Shown: positions 6,640 through 13,078 of the stretch, piece after piece
Numbering within the stretch: the first letter of the stretch is position 1
Layout: every line of letters begins with the position of its first letter
NCBI GenBank assembly: GCA_045655005.1
Contig: JAZOOJ010000012.1
Span: forward strand, 1 to 40,003
DNA length: 40,003 nucleotides
From: UMGS1908 sp045655005
GTDB lineage: Bacteria; Bacillota; Clostridia; Christensenellales; UBA1242
Reading direction: 5' to 3'
Position numbers and translations under genes: made by a program
The notes under the pieces: generated by a model
What the model saw: only the letters and a program-made list of their open reading frames with translations
Database searches by the model: none
What the model was told of the DNA's origin: nothing

Positions 6640-7592
6640 TATCCATTCATAAGTGCTTGTACTTCATTCATTAAGATGTTGTATTCATCTTCTGATATTT
6701 GATTAAGGTCTTTTCTTAATTTCAATATTTCTTTTTGGTCGTCAACGCTTAATTCTTGTGGTTCTTGTTTTTCTGTAATACAGCTTGCAAGCTGTTCTTG
6801 TCTTATCGGTTGATTAAATCGTGGTTTATCTTGTTCCCTTGCTAACCAACTATTAATGAATTTCTTAATACCTCTTTTTGTTTTTCGTTTAGTAGGGTTA
6901 GAACTTAACCAACCTTTCATATTTCTGAATTGTTGCATTACATCAACATTAGGATATAACTCGCAACATTCATCATAATAAGCTTTGGTAATATCAAATA
7001 AAGATTTGTCATTTAAGATTAATTGAATGATTGGTGGTTCAATAGGTTCTTGAACCGTTTGAACATCATCTTTTATATCTTTAATATCTTTTTCTTTATC
7101 TTTTTCTTTATCTAATTCTATTTCTTTATCTATATCTATATCTATTGCGTTACGTAACGTTACATTTGGCGTTACATCTTGCGTTACACCGTTACAATTT
7201 CCAATTAATTTCTTTCTTTCCCTATGTTCTTGAACACGTTTCCTTGTTTGTTCTCTGATTTTCTCCATACCTTCAATGTTTTGGTGTTTTTCCCAATTCG
7301 CAATTGATATTTTATTATCTTCAATTTCAACCATGTCTAATTGTTGAAATGTCAATAATGCAAATTGAATTTCTTTAATATCACGATTGAAAATACTTGC
7401 CAACATTTCTTCCGTATATGGCATTTTGTTTGTAAACATAAGATAGCCGAAAGAATTTGACTTGCCTGCCAAACATAACAATTTGAACCAAATTACAATG
7501 ATTCCATCTCCGTTCGGCATACTTTCAATATATTTAATTTTTTCATCATCAAATATATTGGTTACTATCTTTATCCATTTAACATCTGACAA
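6639..7592 (-). CDS. Phage replisome organizer (replication initiator)
   Basis: A 317-residue protein. Residues 1-120 (WIKIVTNIFDDEKIKYIESM, WFKLLCLAGKSNSFGYL, KMPYTEEMLA) match the phage replisome organizer N-terminal winged-helix domain (PF09681), which binds origin repeats. A low-complexity linker of D, I, K and E (about 150-172) follows. The C-terminal part (LYPNVDVMQQFRNMKGWL, then a basic KRKTKRGIKKFINSWL) is the helicase-loading type region. It starts at TTG (7592) after AAGGAAG; no ATG lies near the conserved start. GTTAC iterons and an AT-rich hexamer array inside the gene (7075-7195) are a likely origin. Confidence 0.88.
   Translation of the reverse strand: MSDVKWIKIVTNIFDDEKIKYIESMPNGDGIIVIWFKLLCLAGKSNSFGYLMFTNKMPYTEEMLASIFNRDIKEIQFALLTFQQLDMVEIEDNKISIANWEKHQNIEGMEKIREQTRKRVQEHRERKKLIGNCNGVTQDVTPNVTLRNAIDIDIDKEIELDKEKDKEKDIKDIKDDVQTVQEPIEPPIIQLILNDKSLFDITKAYYDECCELYPNVDVMQQFRNMKGWLSSNPTKRKTKRGIKKFINSWLAREQDKPRFNQPIRQEQLASCITEKQEPQELSVDDQKEILKLRKDLNQISEDEYNILMNEVQALMNG
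7075..7195. other. Putative replication origin (iterons plus AT-rich array)
   Basis: Inside the replisome organizer gene, GTTAC occurs at 7149, 7159, 7171, 7183 and 7191, mostly as GCGTTACA or ACGTTACA, with a reverse copy making the palindrome GTTACGTAAC at 7149-7158. Directly beside it, 7089-7146 is a near-perfect tandem of TCTNNW hexamers (TCTTTT, TCTTTA, TCTATA), an easily melted AT-rich tract. Iterons plus an unwinding element inside the initiator gene is the lambda O arrangement. Protein residues here are bland repeats, consistent with DNA-level constraint. Confidence 0.7.
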
Positions 7593-7612
7593 TTTTGATT
7601 TCTTCCTTTCTA

Positions 7613-7957
7613 TTAAATTTCAACAATATTCATTCCGTACTTCTTAATGAACATCTTTTTCTTAATCTTATAAACTTCTGTCCTCATGCCTTTTGTATCT
7701 TCAACAATCCATTCTTTCTTGCGAATATCATAATAAAAGAAATCGCATATATACGTTATTTCACGATATTTCTTTCCATTGAATTGAAATGATTCTTGAA
7801 GCATGAATTTCTTTTGAAGTTGTAAATCACGGATTTCATGCGCACGTTCTAACAATTTCAATTGCGTATAACGTTGCATTTCTTTAACTGAATCAAATTT
7901 AATTCCGTCATGTTCAACTTTTCTGTTCTTGTATTTACTTCTTGGTTGTTTAATCAT
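7613..7957 (-). CDS. DUF1064 PD-(D/E)XK-type nuclease
   Basis: 114 residues from MIKQPRSKYKNRKVEHDG, the start behind AAAGGAGAAACAC. The order FDSVKEMQRY (Glu), TYICDFFYYD (Asp) and WIVEDTKG (Glu-Asp-Lys) is the PD-(D/E)XK nuclease core of DUF1064, often placed next to replication genes and suspected to process recombination junctions or branched DNA. It directly precedes the replisome organizer. Substrate is unknown; RusA-like resolution is a guess. Confidence 0.75.
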   Translation of the reverse strand: MIKQPRSKYKNRKVEHDGIKFDSVKEMQRYTQLKLLERAHEIRDLQLQKKFMLQESFQFNGKKYREITYICDFFYYDIRKKEWIVEDTKGMRTEVYKIKKKMFIKKYGMNIVEI

Positions 7958-8062
7958 GTGTTTCTCCTTTGTTTTTAACACTTTAGAAAAGGGTTTTGTG
8001 TTATTGTGAATTCTCGTTCGTGTTTCATCAAAACCCTTTGTATCGTTAAATTTCGACGGTTT

Positions 8063-8356
8063 TTAAATATCTAAATAATTCTTACGAAATACTTCCATAA
8101 ACTTTTCATGACCATACTTTTTTTCAAACGCTCTTTGCATTTCTTGTTTTAGTTTTAGATCAAGAACCCAATTGTTATGAACTCCTTTTGAACTCATGTT
8201 GTGCATTTCAGCAGTTAAAGGAACACAACAACCCCATTCAATAGACTTCTTTCTATTTGCTGTTCCAAAGAATACTTCATGAATGTGAATGTTGTCTGTT
8301 CTTCCTGTTATATAGCATTTGGTCATATCATCAGTTAAAAGACTAAATCGCTTCAT
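8063..8356 (-). CDS. Ref-like RecA-dependent nuclease family protein
   Basis: A 97-residue protein. HIHEVFFGTANRKKS, GCCVPLTAEMHN and KGVHNNW in order match the Ref family (recombination enhancement, RecA-dependent HNH-type nuclease, as in phage P1) and its many small relatives in Bacillota phages. The zinc site looks altered: where relatives have CxxC, here CYITG keeps only the first Cys. It overlaps the upstream 165-residue gene by 14 bases. Likely role: recombination or repair of phage DNA. Activity is uncertain because of the missing Cys. Confidence 0.68.
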   Translation of the reverse strand: MKRFSLLTDDMTKCYITGRTDNIHIHEVFFGTANRKKSIEWGCCVPLTAEMHNMSSKGVHNNWVLDLKLKQEMQRAFEKKYGHEKFMEVFRKNYLDI

Positions 8357-8840
8357 TTACAACCTCGCAATTATTCAAGATTTCTTCAACAGTCATTGAA
8401 ACATCATAAACGCCTTTATAATATCCTTTGTGTTTCATTTGTTTTAGCATTGTGAAATGACTGAACTTTTTCTTTCTTTTATTCTCATCACAACAGCTTA
8501 ATGAATCATATTCAAATTGTGATAATCTGATTTTTGGTTCTTGATATGGCGCTTTTAACATTTCTTTAAAGCTTTCATAACTCGTTACGTTTATATCAAA
8601 TGGTAACGTTGTTTCTATCTTCATTGTTGGCACTTCGCCATAATTGTGTTCGATTTCTAAATTAATCATATAATCCAATAAGAATTCAATATTGCTTGGC
8701 TTTTGTAATTCTTCAATACCTTTAACCAATCTTTCTAAAGCTTCTTTAGTAAATTCATAGTTGTATGATTCACTATTATTTTTTAAATGTTCTTTCATTA
8801 AATCAATCATTTCTTCAAATGTTAATTTCTTTTCTTCCAT
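8343..8840 (-). CDS. Hypothetical early protein
   Basis: 165 residues from MEEKKLTFEEMIDLMK, chosen because AAAGGAGAAAAACGT lies in front of it; an upstream in-frame extension overlaps the NinB-like gene and lacks a ribosome site. The N-terminal half is acidic and helical, the C-terminal part basic (KRKKKFSHFTMLKQMKHKGYYKG). It sits between two recombination genes. No family is recognised. Confidence 0.55.
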   Translation of the reverse strand: MEEKKLTFEEMIDLMKEHLKNNSESYNYEFTKEALERLVKGIEELQKPSNIEFLLDYMINLEIEHNYGEVPTMKIETTLPFDINVTSYESFKEMLKAPYQEPKIRLSQFEYDSLSCCDENKRKKKFSHFTMLKQMKHKGYYKGVYDVSMTVEEILNNCEVVNEAI

Positions 8841-8856
8841 ACGTTTTTCTCCTTTT

Positions 8857-9351
8857 CTAATATTGATTCTGCGGAACTTGAATATCCAATTCAGCGCAAT
8901 AGGACAATGCTTTATCAATTAAAGTTGTCATTTCTTTGGTATCGAATTTACTTGAACCATAGAAGCATTTGTATTTATACATCATTTGTTCATTGATAAA
9001 TTCAACACCTTCAACCTTGACTGCTCTGAAATTGCGTTTTAATTCGTTTTCGATAATTGGCAAACCTAATAGATAATCATATTTTGCATTTGCGCTTTCC
9101 AATAATTGAATATAAATATCCATTTCATCCATTTGCATTACGGGAGCCATTTCACGAATAAGCGCCCATAATAACGAATTTTGTTCCAAGCTTCTTTTTG
9201 ATTTTGGTTTCTTGATTTCAAAAGAATATGTGTCTTTGTTTAATTCATCAATTCTTTTTTTATCGTTGTAATTCTTAACAACAATCGTTAATTCAAGATT
9301 GCCTTCTTCATTTACAACTTTTCTTGTATAATCTCCTAAAATTTTAATCAT
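8857..9351 (-). CDS. NinB-like recombination protein
   Basis: A 164-residue protein. KPKSKRSLEQNSLLWALIREMA near residues 48-70 is the hallmark of NinB/Orf-type proteins (RS-QN-xxWA), single-strand DNA binders that help phage recombination. It lies in one operon with SSB, the ERF annealing protein and a PD-(D/E)XK nuclease, which supports that job. Copy 2 of the 15-bp repeat lies 15 bases upstream of the start. Confidence 0.72.
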   Translation of the reverse strand: MIKILGDYTRKVVNEEGNLELTIVVKNYNDKKRIDELNKDTYSFEIKKPKSKRSLEQNSLLWALIREMAPVMQMDEMDIYIQLLESANAKYDYLLGLPIIENELKRNFRAVKVEGVEFINEQMMYKYKCFYGSSKFDTKEMTTLIDKALSYCAELDIQVPQNQY

Positions 9352-9365
9352 TTAACCACCTATTT

Positions 9366-9380
9366 TACTATTTGAAGCAT
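9366..9380 (-). repeat. 15-bp repeat, copy 2
   Basis: Exact copy of minus-strand ATGCTTCAAATAGTA in the 34-base gap between the SSB stop and the start of the NinB-like gene. Just beyond it are the TAGGTGG ribosome site and the ATG. Confidence 0.85.
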
Positions 9381-9385
9381 TTTAA

Positions 9386-9859
9386 TTAAAATTGAATATC
9401 ATCATCTTGAATGTCGAATGAACTCATAGAATTATCAAAATCTTTATTAATATCAAAGCTGTTCATATATGCATTGGCATTTTGTGTGTTTTGATATTTG
9501 TTTGAATTTTGTTGTTGCGTTTCTTGATTGTTATTAGAATTTTTTGTTTCTAAGAATTGAACACTTTCACAAATAACTTCCGTAACGTTTCTATTTTGCC
9601 CGTTATTGTCTTGATAGCTTCTTGTTTGAAGTCTTCCATCAACGCCTACTAAACTTCCTTTACTGCAATATTTAGCAGTATTTTCAGCACCTTTATTCCA
9701 AATAACGCATTGAATGAAATCAGCTTGCTTTTCTCCACTTTGATTCGTAAACGCTCTATTTACTGCCAAAGTAAAACTTGTTACGGGTGTTCCGTTTCCT
9801 GTTCTTCTTAATTCGGGGTCCCTAGTCATTCGCCCTACTAATACAACTCTATTTAGCAT
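9386..9859 (-). CDS. ssb: Single-stranded DNA-binding protein
   Basis: A 157-residue SSB. MLNRVVLVGRMTRDPELRRT at the start and the strand pattern to about residue 105 give the bacterial OB fold. A Gln/Asn-rich linker follows (NSNNNQETQQQNSNKYQNTQ). The acidic tip DIQDDDIQF (C-terminal Phe) is the partner-recruiting tail. It coats single-stranded DNA during replication and recombination. It overlaps the ERF gene end by 11 bases, as in many phage recombination operons. Confidence 0.95.
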   Translation of the reverse strand: MLNRVVLVGRMTRDPELRRTGNGTPVTSFTLAVNRAFTNQSGEKQADFIQCVIWNKGAENTAKYCSKGSLVGVDGRLQTRSYQDNNGQNRNVTEVICESVQFLETKNSNNNQETQQQNSNKYQNTQNANAYMNSFDINKDFDNSMSSFDIQDDDIQF

Positions 9860-10469
9860 TTTCTTTCTCCTTAATTTCGATCATCTTATCTAATACACGA
9901 ATATAATTTAATTTCTCATCATAGTTCATTACATTTATATCTGTTTTTCCGTTGTTGTATTTACTGATAAAATTCAATGAACCTTGAGCTGTTAAATCAA
10001 CGCCTAATTCATATAAACGTTTACCACGCTTGTTTAATTCATCATTGATGTTAATTTGATTCCCACTTTGATATTGAATTTCATTTGTATCAAAGTCTTT
10101 GTTATCGTCAATATTGAATAATCCGTTCAAAGCGTACTTTCTAGCATATGAAGACGTTGAACCCGTTATTTGTGCCTCATCCATGCCTTTCTTTTGTAAA
10201 GATTCCCTTGCGTATGCAAATCCTTGAACTCTTTCTCCGCTTTCAATATCAATTAATTCAGCAGTTGCTTTTATGTAATATCGTTCGCCTAGCATTTCAA
10301 CAGAATCATATACAATTAAAGTTATATCATGTTTTTTACAAATAGGTTTAACAGCTTCTAAAATATCTTCACATGAACGAAATGGATATTTTCCAAAATC
10401 GTTATATTGACTTTTTGGAGCTTTCAATTCTGCTTGGATATTTGATAGTTTCGCATAAATATTGTTCAC
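9849..10469 (-). CDS. erf: ERF-family single-strand annealing protein
   Basis: About 206 residues if begun at the GTG at 10469, which follows AAGGAGAAAGAAC. The first conserved residues, NNIYAKLSNIQAELKAPK, begin right there. YNDFGKYPFRSCEDILEAVKP (about 22-42) and GSTSSYARKYALNGLFNIDDNKD (about 105-127) are signature blocks of the ERF superfamily, ring-forming recombinases that anneal complementary strands. It works with SSB downstream and probably with the PD-(D/E)XK nuclease upstream. The GTG lies inside a 56-residue gene in another frame. Confidence 0.9.
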   Translation of the reverse strand: MNNIYAKLSNIQAELKAPKSQYNDFGKYPFRSCEDILEAVKPICKKHDITLIVYDSVEMLGERYYIKATAELIDIESGERVQGFAYARESLQKKGMDEAQITGSTSSYARKYALNGLFNIDDNKDFDTNEIQYQSGNQININDELNKRGKRLYELGVDLTAQGSLNFISKYNNGKTDINVMNYDEKLNYIRVLDKMIEIKEKENAK

Positions 10470-10572
10470 GTTCTTTCTCCTTTCTGTATTCTTCATCATG
10501 ATCAAATGAAGAAAAATATTCCCTTGTTAGCCATTCATCAACAGCTTTATCAAAATCTTTAGAACATAACAT
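10402..10572 (-). CDS. Overlapping 56-residue hypothetical protein
   Basis: A short frame, MLCSKDFDKAVDEWLTREYF onward, ending SSKKSI. It starts at 10572 after GAGGAATGTGAAG, within the end of the coiled-coil gene. It bridges the otherwise empty gap before the ERF gene and overlaps the first 68 bases of ERF in another frame. Evidence for coding is the ribosome site, bridging position and composition (KDFDKAVDEWL helix). The overlapped C-terminal part is less certain. Function unknown. Confidence 0.55.
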   Translation of the reverse strand: MLCSKDFDKAVDEWLTREYFSSFDHDEEYRKEKEREQYLCETIKYPSRIESSKKSI

Positions 10573-10954
10573 CTTCACATTCCTCTTCTTTGTTATTTAA
10601 TTTTCGCCAACGCATTTCAATTGCAATTTCAATTTCTTCATCAGAAATCAATTTTCTAAGTTCTTTCAATTTTGTGTAATCAATCCCACAAAATGGGCTT
10701 TCAAAATCTAAAACTTTTTCTAAACTGTTTTCTTTGAAAATCCAATCACTTGCTATGCTATTTTTTAATAACAATTGTTTCAAAGCGTGAATTTCATCTG
10801 CAAATTTTTCTAATTGATTTTCCGCTTTTTGTAATGTCTTTTTATAGACTTGAATTTCTTCATCTAAATCAGCTATTCTTTCATGCAATTCATCATAGCT
10901 TTTTCTTGTAAGAATGATTTTTTCAACATAGTTATTAGGCACATTCATTTTCAT
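10559..10954 (-). CDS. Coiled-coil early protein
   Basis: A 131-residue protein behind AAAGGAGAAA. Residues 20-75 form a long charged coiled coil (ERIADLDEEIQVYKKTLQKA and on). The C-terminal half is acidic with a basic WRKL patch. It lies between the exonuclease-like gene (20-base overlap) and the small overlapping gene before ERF. It may be an accessory of the recombination set. No known domain. Confidence 0.5.
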   Translation of the reverse strand: MKMNVPNNYVEKIILTRKSYDELHERIADLDEEIQVYKKTLQKAENQLEKFADEIHALKQLLLKNSIASDWIFKENSLEKVLDFESPFCGIDYTKLKELRKLISDEEIEIAIEMRWRKLNNKEEECEDVMF

Positions 10955-11828
10955 TTTCTCCTTTCATTTTTTGATAAAATGGACACCATTTTGTTACGTT
11001 GCAATAATCTTCACAACGTTTATTTTTTCCTTTTCTGATTTCAATGTAATGGTCTTTTTCAGTAACACCTTTCCATTCCATATATTCTTTTGCTTCTTTT
11101 TCGCTTTCAACAACTCTTAATGCTGTTTTGCGCCCTTTCTTCATGATTGCGTATTTATCAGATTCTGCCCAACGTTCTTCTTCATTACATGGTTCTAAAT
11201 CTTGATCATTAATCAATTCAGCTTTCTTTAATTCTTCAAAACGTGTAAATATGTATTTTTCAATGTCTTCAAATTCTGATTCTTTGAAACAAAACACTTT
11301 GCGATATACGGGATATGGTGGATAGCTTGCTTCTGTATCAGCTTTTGTTTTTGAATGGTCTTTTAAGATTGCTACAATCTCGCCTTTATCACATTCAAAT
11401 CCCAATTTTCTGAACATCCACGCATACATTAATAATTGCTTTCTGTAATCATCCCAATTGTTATAAATGACTTTCCAAACGCTTGTTGTTTTGTAATCAA
11501 TTACTTTCTTTTCAGCTTCATCATATAAATCAGAAATTCCACTTAATTTGTAGCCATCTCCAATATCAATCAATAGATATTCTTCTTTTAGTTGTGTATC
11601 AGTTTCTTTTGCATTTTCTAGAACGCTATGAACAGCGGTTCCGAATAATGCCCAAATCATATCGGACACATCTTGTTCAATTTCTTCTCCATGTCTTCTT
11701 TCAAGCATGACTTGACAAACGCCTTTCAAGATCGTTGTAACTGAATATTGCTTTGGTTTTGGTTGATAATCCCTTGTGACTGCTTCAACCAATGGTTGTG
11801 GTAGGTTTAGCTTGTTTGTGATTTTCAT
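10935..11828 (-). CDS. PD-(D/E)XK exonuclease, Cas4/AddB-like
   Basis: A 297-residue nuclease. GTAVHSVLE (about 64-72) gives the His of motif I, SGISDLYDEAEKKVIDYKTTS (about 96-116) gives the D and D-x-K catalytic core, and QLLMYAWMFRKLG (about 130) is the Q-x3-Y motif. The C-terminus has Cys spaced as CEDYCNVTKWC, plus a Cys upstream or at the tail, recalling the iron-sulphur cluster of Cas4/AddB-type nucleases. It is the first large gene of the early operon. With ERF and SSB it would form a phage end-resection and annealing system. CRISPR function is unlikely; no cas genes or arrays are seen. Confidence 0.82.
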   Translation of the reverse strand: MKITNKLNLPQPLVEAVTRDYQPKPKQYSVTTILKGVCQVMLERRHGEEIEQDVSDMIWALFGTAVHSVLENAKETDTQLKEEYLLIDIGDGYKLSGISDLYDEAEKKVIDYKTTSVWKVIYNNWDDYRKQLLMYAWMFRKLGFECDKGEIVAILKDHSKTKADTEASYPPYPVYRKVFCFKESEFEDIEKYIFTRFEELKKAELINDQDLEPCNEEERWAESDKYAIMKKGRKTALRVVESEKEAKEYMEWKGVTEKDHYIEIRKGKNKRCEDYCNVTKWCPFYQKMKGENENECA

Positions 11829-11830
11829 GT

Positions 11831-12037
11831 TTATTCTTGTTCCTCTCTTTCAAATAATTCAAGCACGTCCTCAACGTCATATTTTTCTTTGAACTTACAT
11901 AAAAGCTCATAAGAAGGCTTTTGTTTACCTAATTCAATTTGATTGATATAGGCAACAGTTACGCCTAATTCTTCAGCAAGTTGTGTTTGTGTTAAATCTT
12001 TTTCAACTCGCCATAGCTTCAATTTTTTTCGTTTCAT
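11831..12037 (-). CDS. Cro-like XRE-family regulator
   Basis: A 68-residue single helix-turn-helix protein. DLTQTQLAEELGVTVAYINQ (about 14-33) is a textbook XRE domain and ELGKQKPS follows. Short length, leftward direction and place at the head of the early operon, divergent from the CI-like repressor, are typical of Cro. It probably binds the operators at 12300-12414. Copy 3 of the 15-bp repeat lies 17 bases upstream of its start. Confidence 0.8.
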   Translation of the reverse strand: MKRKKLKLWRVEKDLTQTQLAEELGVTVAYINQIELGKQKPSYELLCKFKEKYDVEDVLELFEREEQE

Positions 12038-12053
12038 TTAATCACCACCTTTC

Positions 12054-12068
12054 AACTATTTGAAGCAT
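12054..12068 (-). repeat. 15-bp repeat, copy 3 (14 of 15)
   Basis: Minus-strand ATGCTTCAAATAGTT: the last base differs from the other copies. It lies just upstream of the AAGGTGG ribosome site of the Cro-like gene. Confidence 0.8.
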
Positions 12069-12072
12069 TGAA

Positions 12073-12270
12073 TCAACATGAATTGTGATTTCTCACAATT
12101 TCATTGTATTCATCTTCTGATATTTCATGATTATAGAAAGCAAACAAGCTTTCAAGTTCTTCAAGCTTTCTTTTAAGGCTTTCTATTTCATCATCTTTGA
12201 ACTTGATTTCATTTTTGTACTTCTTCATAAGTGTTCCTAATTCATCAATTACTTCAACAAATCCATTCAT
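12073..12270 (-). CDS. Hypothetical coiled-coil protein, first early gene
   Basis: A 65-residue protein with a coiled coil (residues 20-45, KFKDDEIESLKRKLEELESL) and a C-terminal EDEYNEIVRNHN. The same E-DEYN-I ending recurs at the end of the replisome organizer (SEDEYNILMNEV), a small sequence echo. It is the first gene from the early promoter. Function unknown. Confidence 0.5.
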   Translation of the reverse strand: MNGFVEVIDELGTLMKKYKNEIKFKDDEIESLKRKLEELESLFAFYNHEISEDEYNEIVRNHNSC

Positions 12271-12299
12271 TAAAAGCCCTACTTTCTATATTCATTTAT

Positions 12300-12315
12300 A
12301 AGAACACACGTTCTT
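12300..12315. promoter_or_regulatory. Perfect 16-bp palindrome, likely CI/Cro operator
   Basis: AAGAAC-ACAC-GTTCTT has perfect arms. It lies just downstream of the leftward early -10 box, where a bound repressor would block transcription. Binding by the CI-like or Cro-like protein is inferred from position. Confidence 0.65.
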
Positions 12316-12327
12316 TTCACAATAATT

Positions 12328-12356
12328 ATATTACTATAATTTTTTTACAATTTCAA
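12328..12356 (-). promoter_or_regulatory. Leftward early promoter
   Basis: Minus strand TTGAAA (12351-12356), 17-bp spacer, TAATAT (12328-12333). It drives the early operon beginning at 12270 and runs into the palindrome at 12300-12315. Confidence 0.65.
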
Positions 12357-12385
12357 TACTTTTTTTCACTAAAAACACAAACAAT

Positions 12386-12414
12386 TTTACTATATGAATA
12401 TTTTTTGTTAATAT
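12386..12414 (+). promoter_or_regulatory. Rightward repressor promoter
   Basis: TTTACT (12386-12391), 17-bp spacer, TAATAT (12409-12414), then AAGAAAGGAGAA before the ATG at 12445. It is divergent from the early promoter, giving a CI/Cro genetic switch of about 170 bp. Confidence 0.6.
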
Positions 12415-12444
12415 TAATATGTTATTAAGAAAGGAGAATTTTTT

Positions 12445-12810
12445 ATGAAAATACAAAACTCTTTGGATACAAAAGCAATTGGACAACAAATTAAGAAGTT
12501 AAGAAAGGCTAGGAGTCTAAGGCAAGATGAACTTGGAGAAGTTTTAGGTGGGTTATCACGCGGACAAATTTCAAATCTTGAAACGGGAAAAAGGAACTTA
12601 AATATTCATCAGATTAAAACACTAGCAGACTTTTTTGGCGTTTCTCTTGAAGCATTAGGAGTAAAAACAAATGAAATTGAAACCGTTGATTTATTACAAC
12701 GCGCAAGAATACTTTTTGAAAATGAATCAATACCACTTAGCGAAAAACAAGAACTTTATGAAGAAGTAATGAAATTATATATAAGTGCAAAGGAACAAAT
12801 AAAAAAATAA
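12445..12810 (+). CDS. CI-like XRE-family phage repressor
   Basis: A 121-residue repressor. The XRE helix-turn-helix (QIKKLRKARSLRQDELGEVL then LSRGQISNLETGKRNLN, about 15-53) binds DNA, and the helical C-terminal part (about 75-121) probably dimerises. It lacks a LexA/S24-type self-cleavage domain and no ImmA-type metalloprotease is next to it. Induction must therefore work in another way, for example by an antirepressor. It is expressed rightward, opposite to the early operon, and ends in a bidirectional terminator. Confidence 0.82.
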   Translation: MKIQNSLDTKAIGQQIKKLRKARSLRQDELGEVLGGLSRGQISNLETGKRNLNIHQIKTLADFFGVSLEALGVKTNEIETVDLLQRARILFENESIPLSEKQELYEEVMKLYISAKEQIKK

Positions 12811-12840
12811 CACATGAACATTATAGCCATGTGTTGTTTT
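12809..12840. terminator. Bidirectional terminator after repressor gene
   Basis: AACACATG and CATGTGTT form a perfect 8-bp stem, followed by T-rich tracts on both strands. It ends the repressor transcript (plus) and the 50-residue gene (minus), whose stop codon lies in the loop. Confidence 0.85.
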
Positions 12841-12973
12841 TATCTTTCTTCATTTTTTTAGTTTGATCGCTAGTATAAAAGCATTTAGGGTTACTAATAT
12901 TTTTGTTAAAAACATCATAAACATTTTTTAATACTTCTTTTGTAGGAGCTTTTCTTGATACAGTAATTTTCAT
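12821..12973 (-). CDS. Small 50-residue basic protein beside the repressor
   Basis: MKITVSRKAPTKEVLKNVYD onward, ending KDKNNTWL. The start is set by GAGGTGACCAAC; the frame extends further upstream, but no ribosome site supports that. It lies between repressor and integrase on the opposite strand, where some phages keep antirepressors or lysogeny modulators. No domain is recognised. Copy 4 of the 15-bp repeat lies about 50 bases upstream of its start. Confidence 0.55.
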   Translation of the reverse strand: MKITVSRKAPTKEVLKNVYDVFNKNISNPKCFYTSDQTKKMKKDKNNTWL

Positions 12974-13024
12974 GTTGGTCACCTCAACAAATAATATGTA
13001 TGTATTCATGAATTTATGAAAGTT

Positions 13025-13039
13025 TACTATTTGAAGCAT
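13025..13039 (-). repeat. 15-bp repeat, copy 4
   Basis: Exact minus-strand ATGCTTCAAATAGTA in the divergent gap between the 50-residue gene (leftward) and the integrase (rightward). It would also be part of the integrase leader. Confidence 0.85.
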
Positions 13040-13078
13040 AATCCAAAAACAACAATTAGAAAAGAGGTATATTCTACC

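Noticed and set aside
6600..6640. preQ1 riboswitch before queT
   Set aside because: Only about 30 bases separate the genes and no pseudoknot sequence is seen.
10935..11828. Cas4 of a CRISPR system
   Set aside because: It lies in a phage recombination operon with ERF and SSB and no cas genes are present.
13016..13078. Longer integrase start at 13016
   Set aside because: No ribosome site there, and the stretch contains copy 4 of the 15-bp repeat. The ATG at 13079 has a good site.
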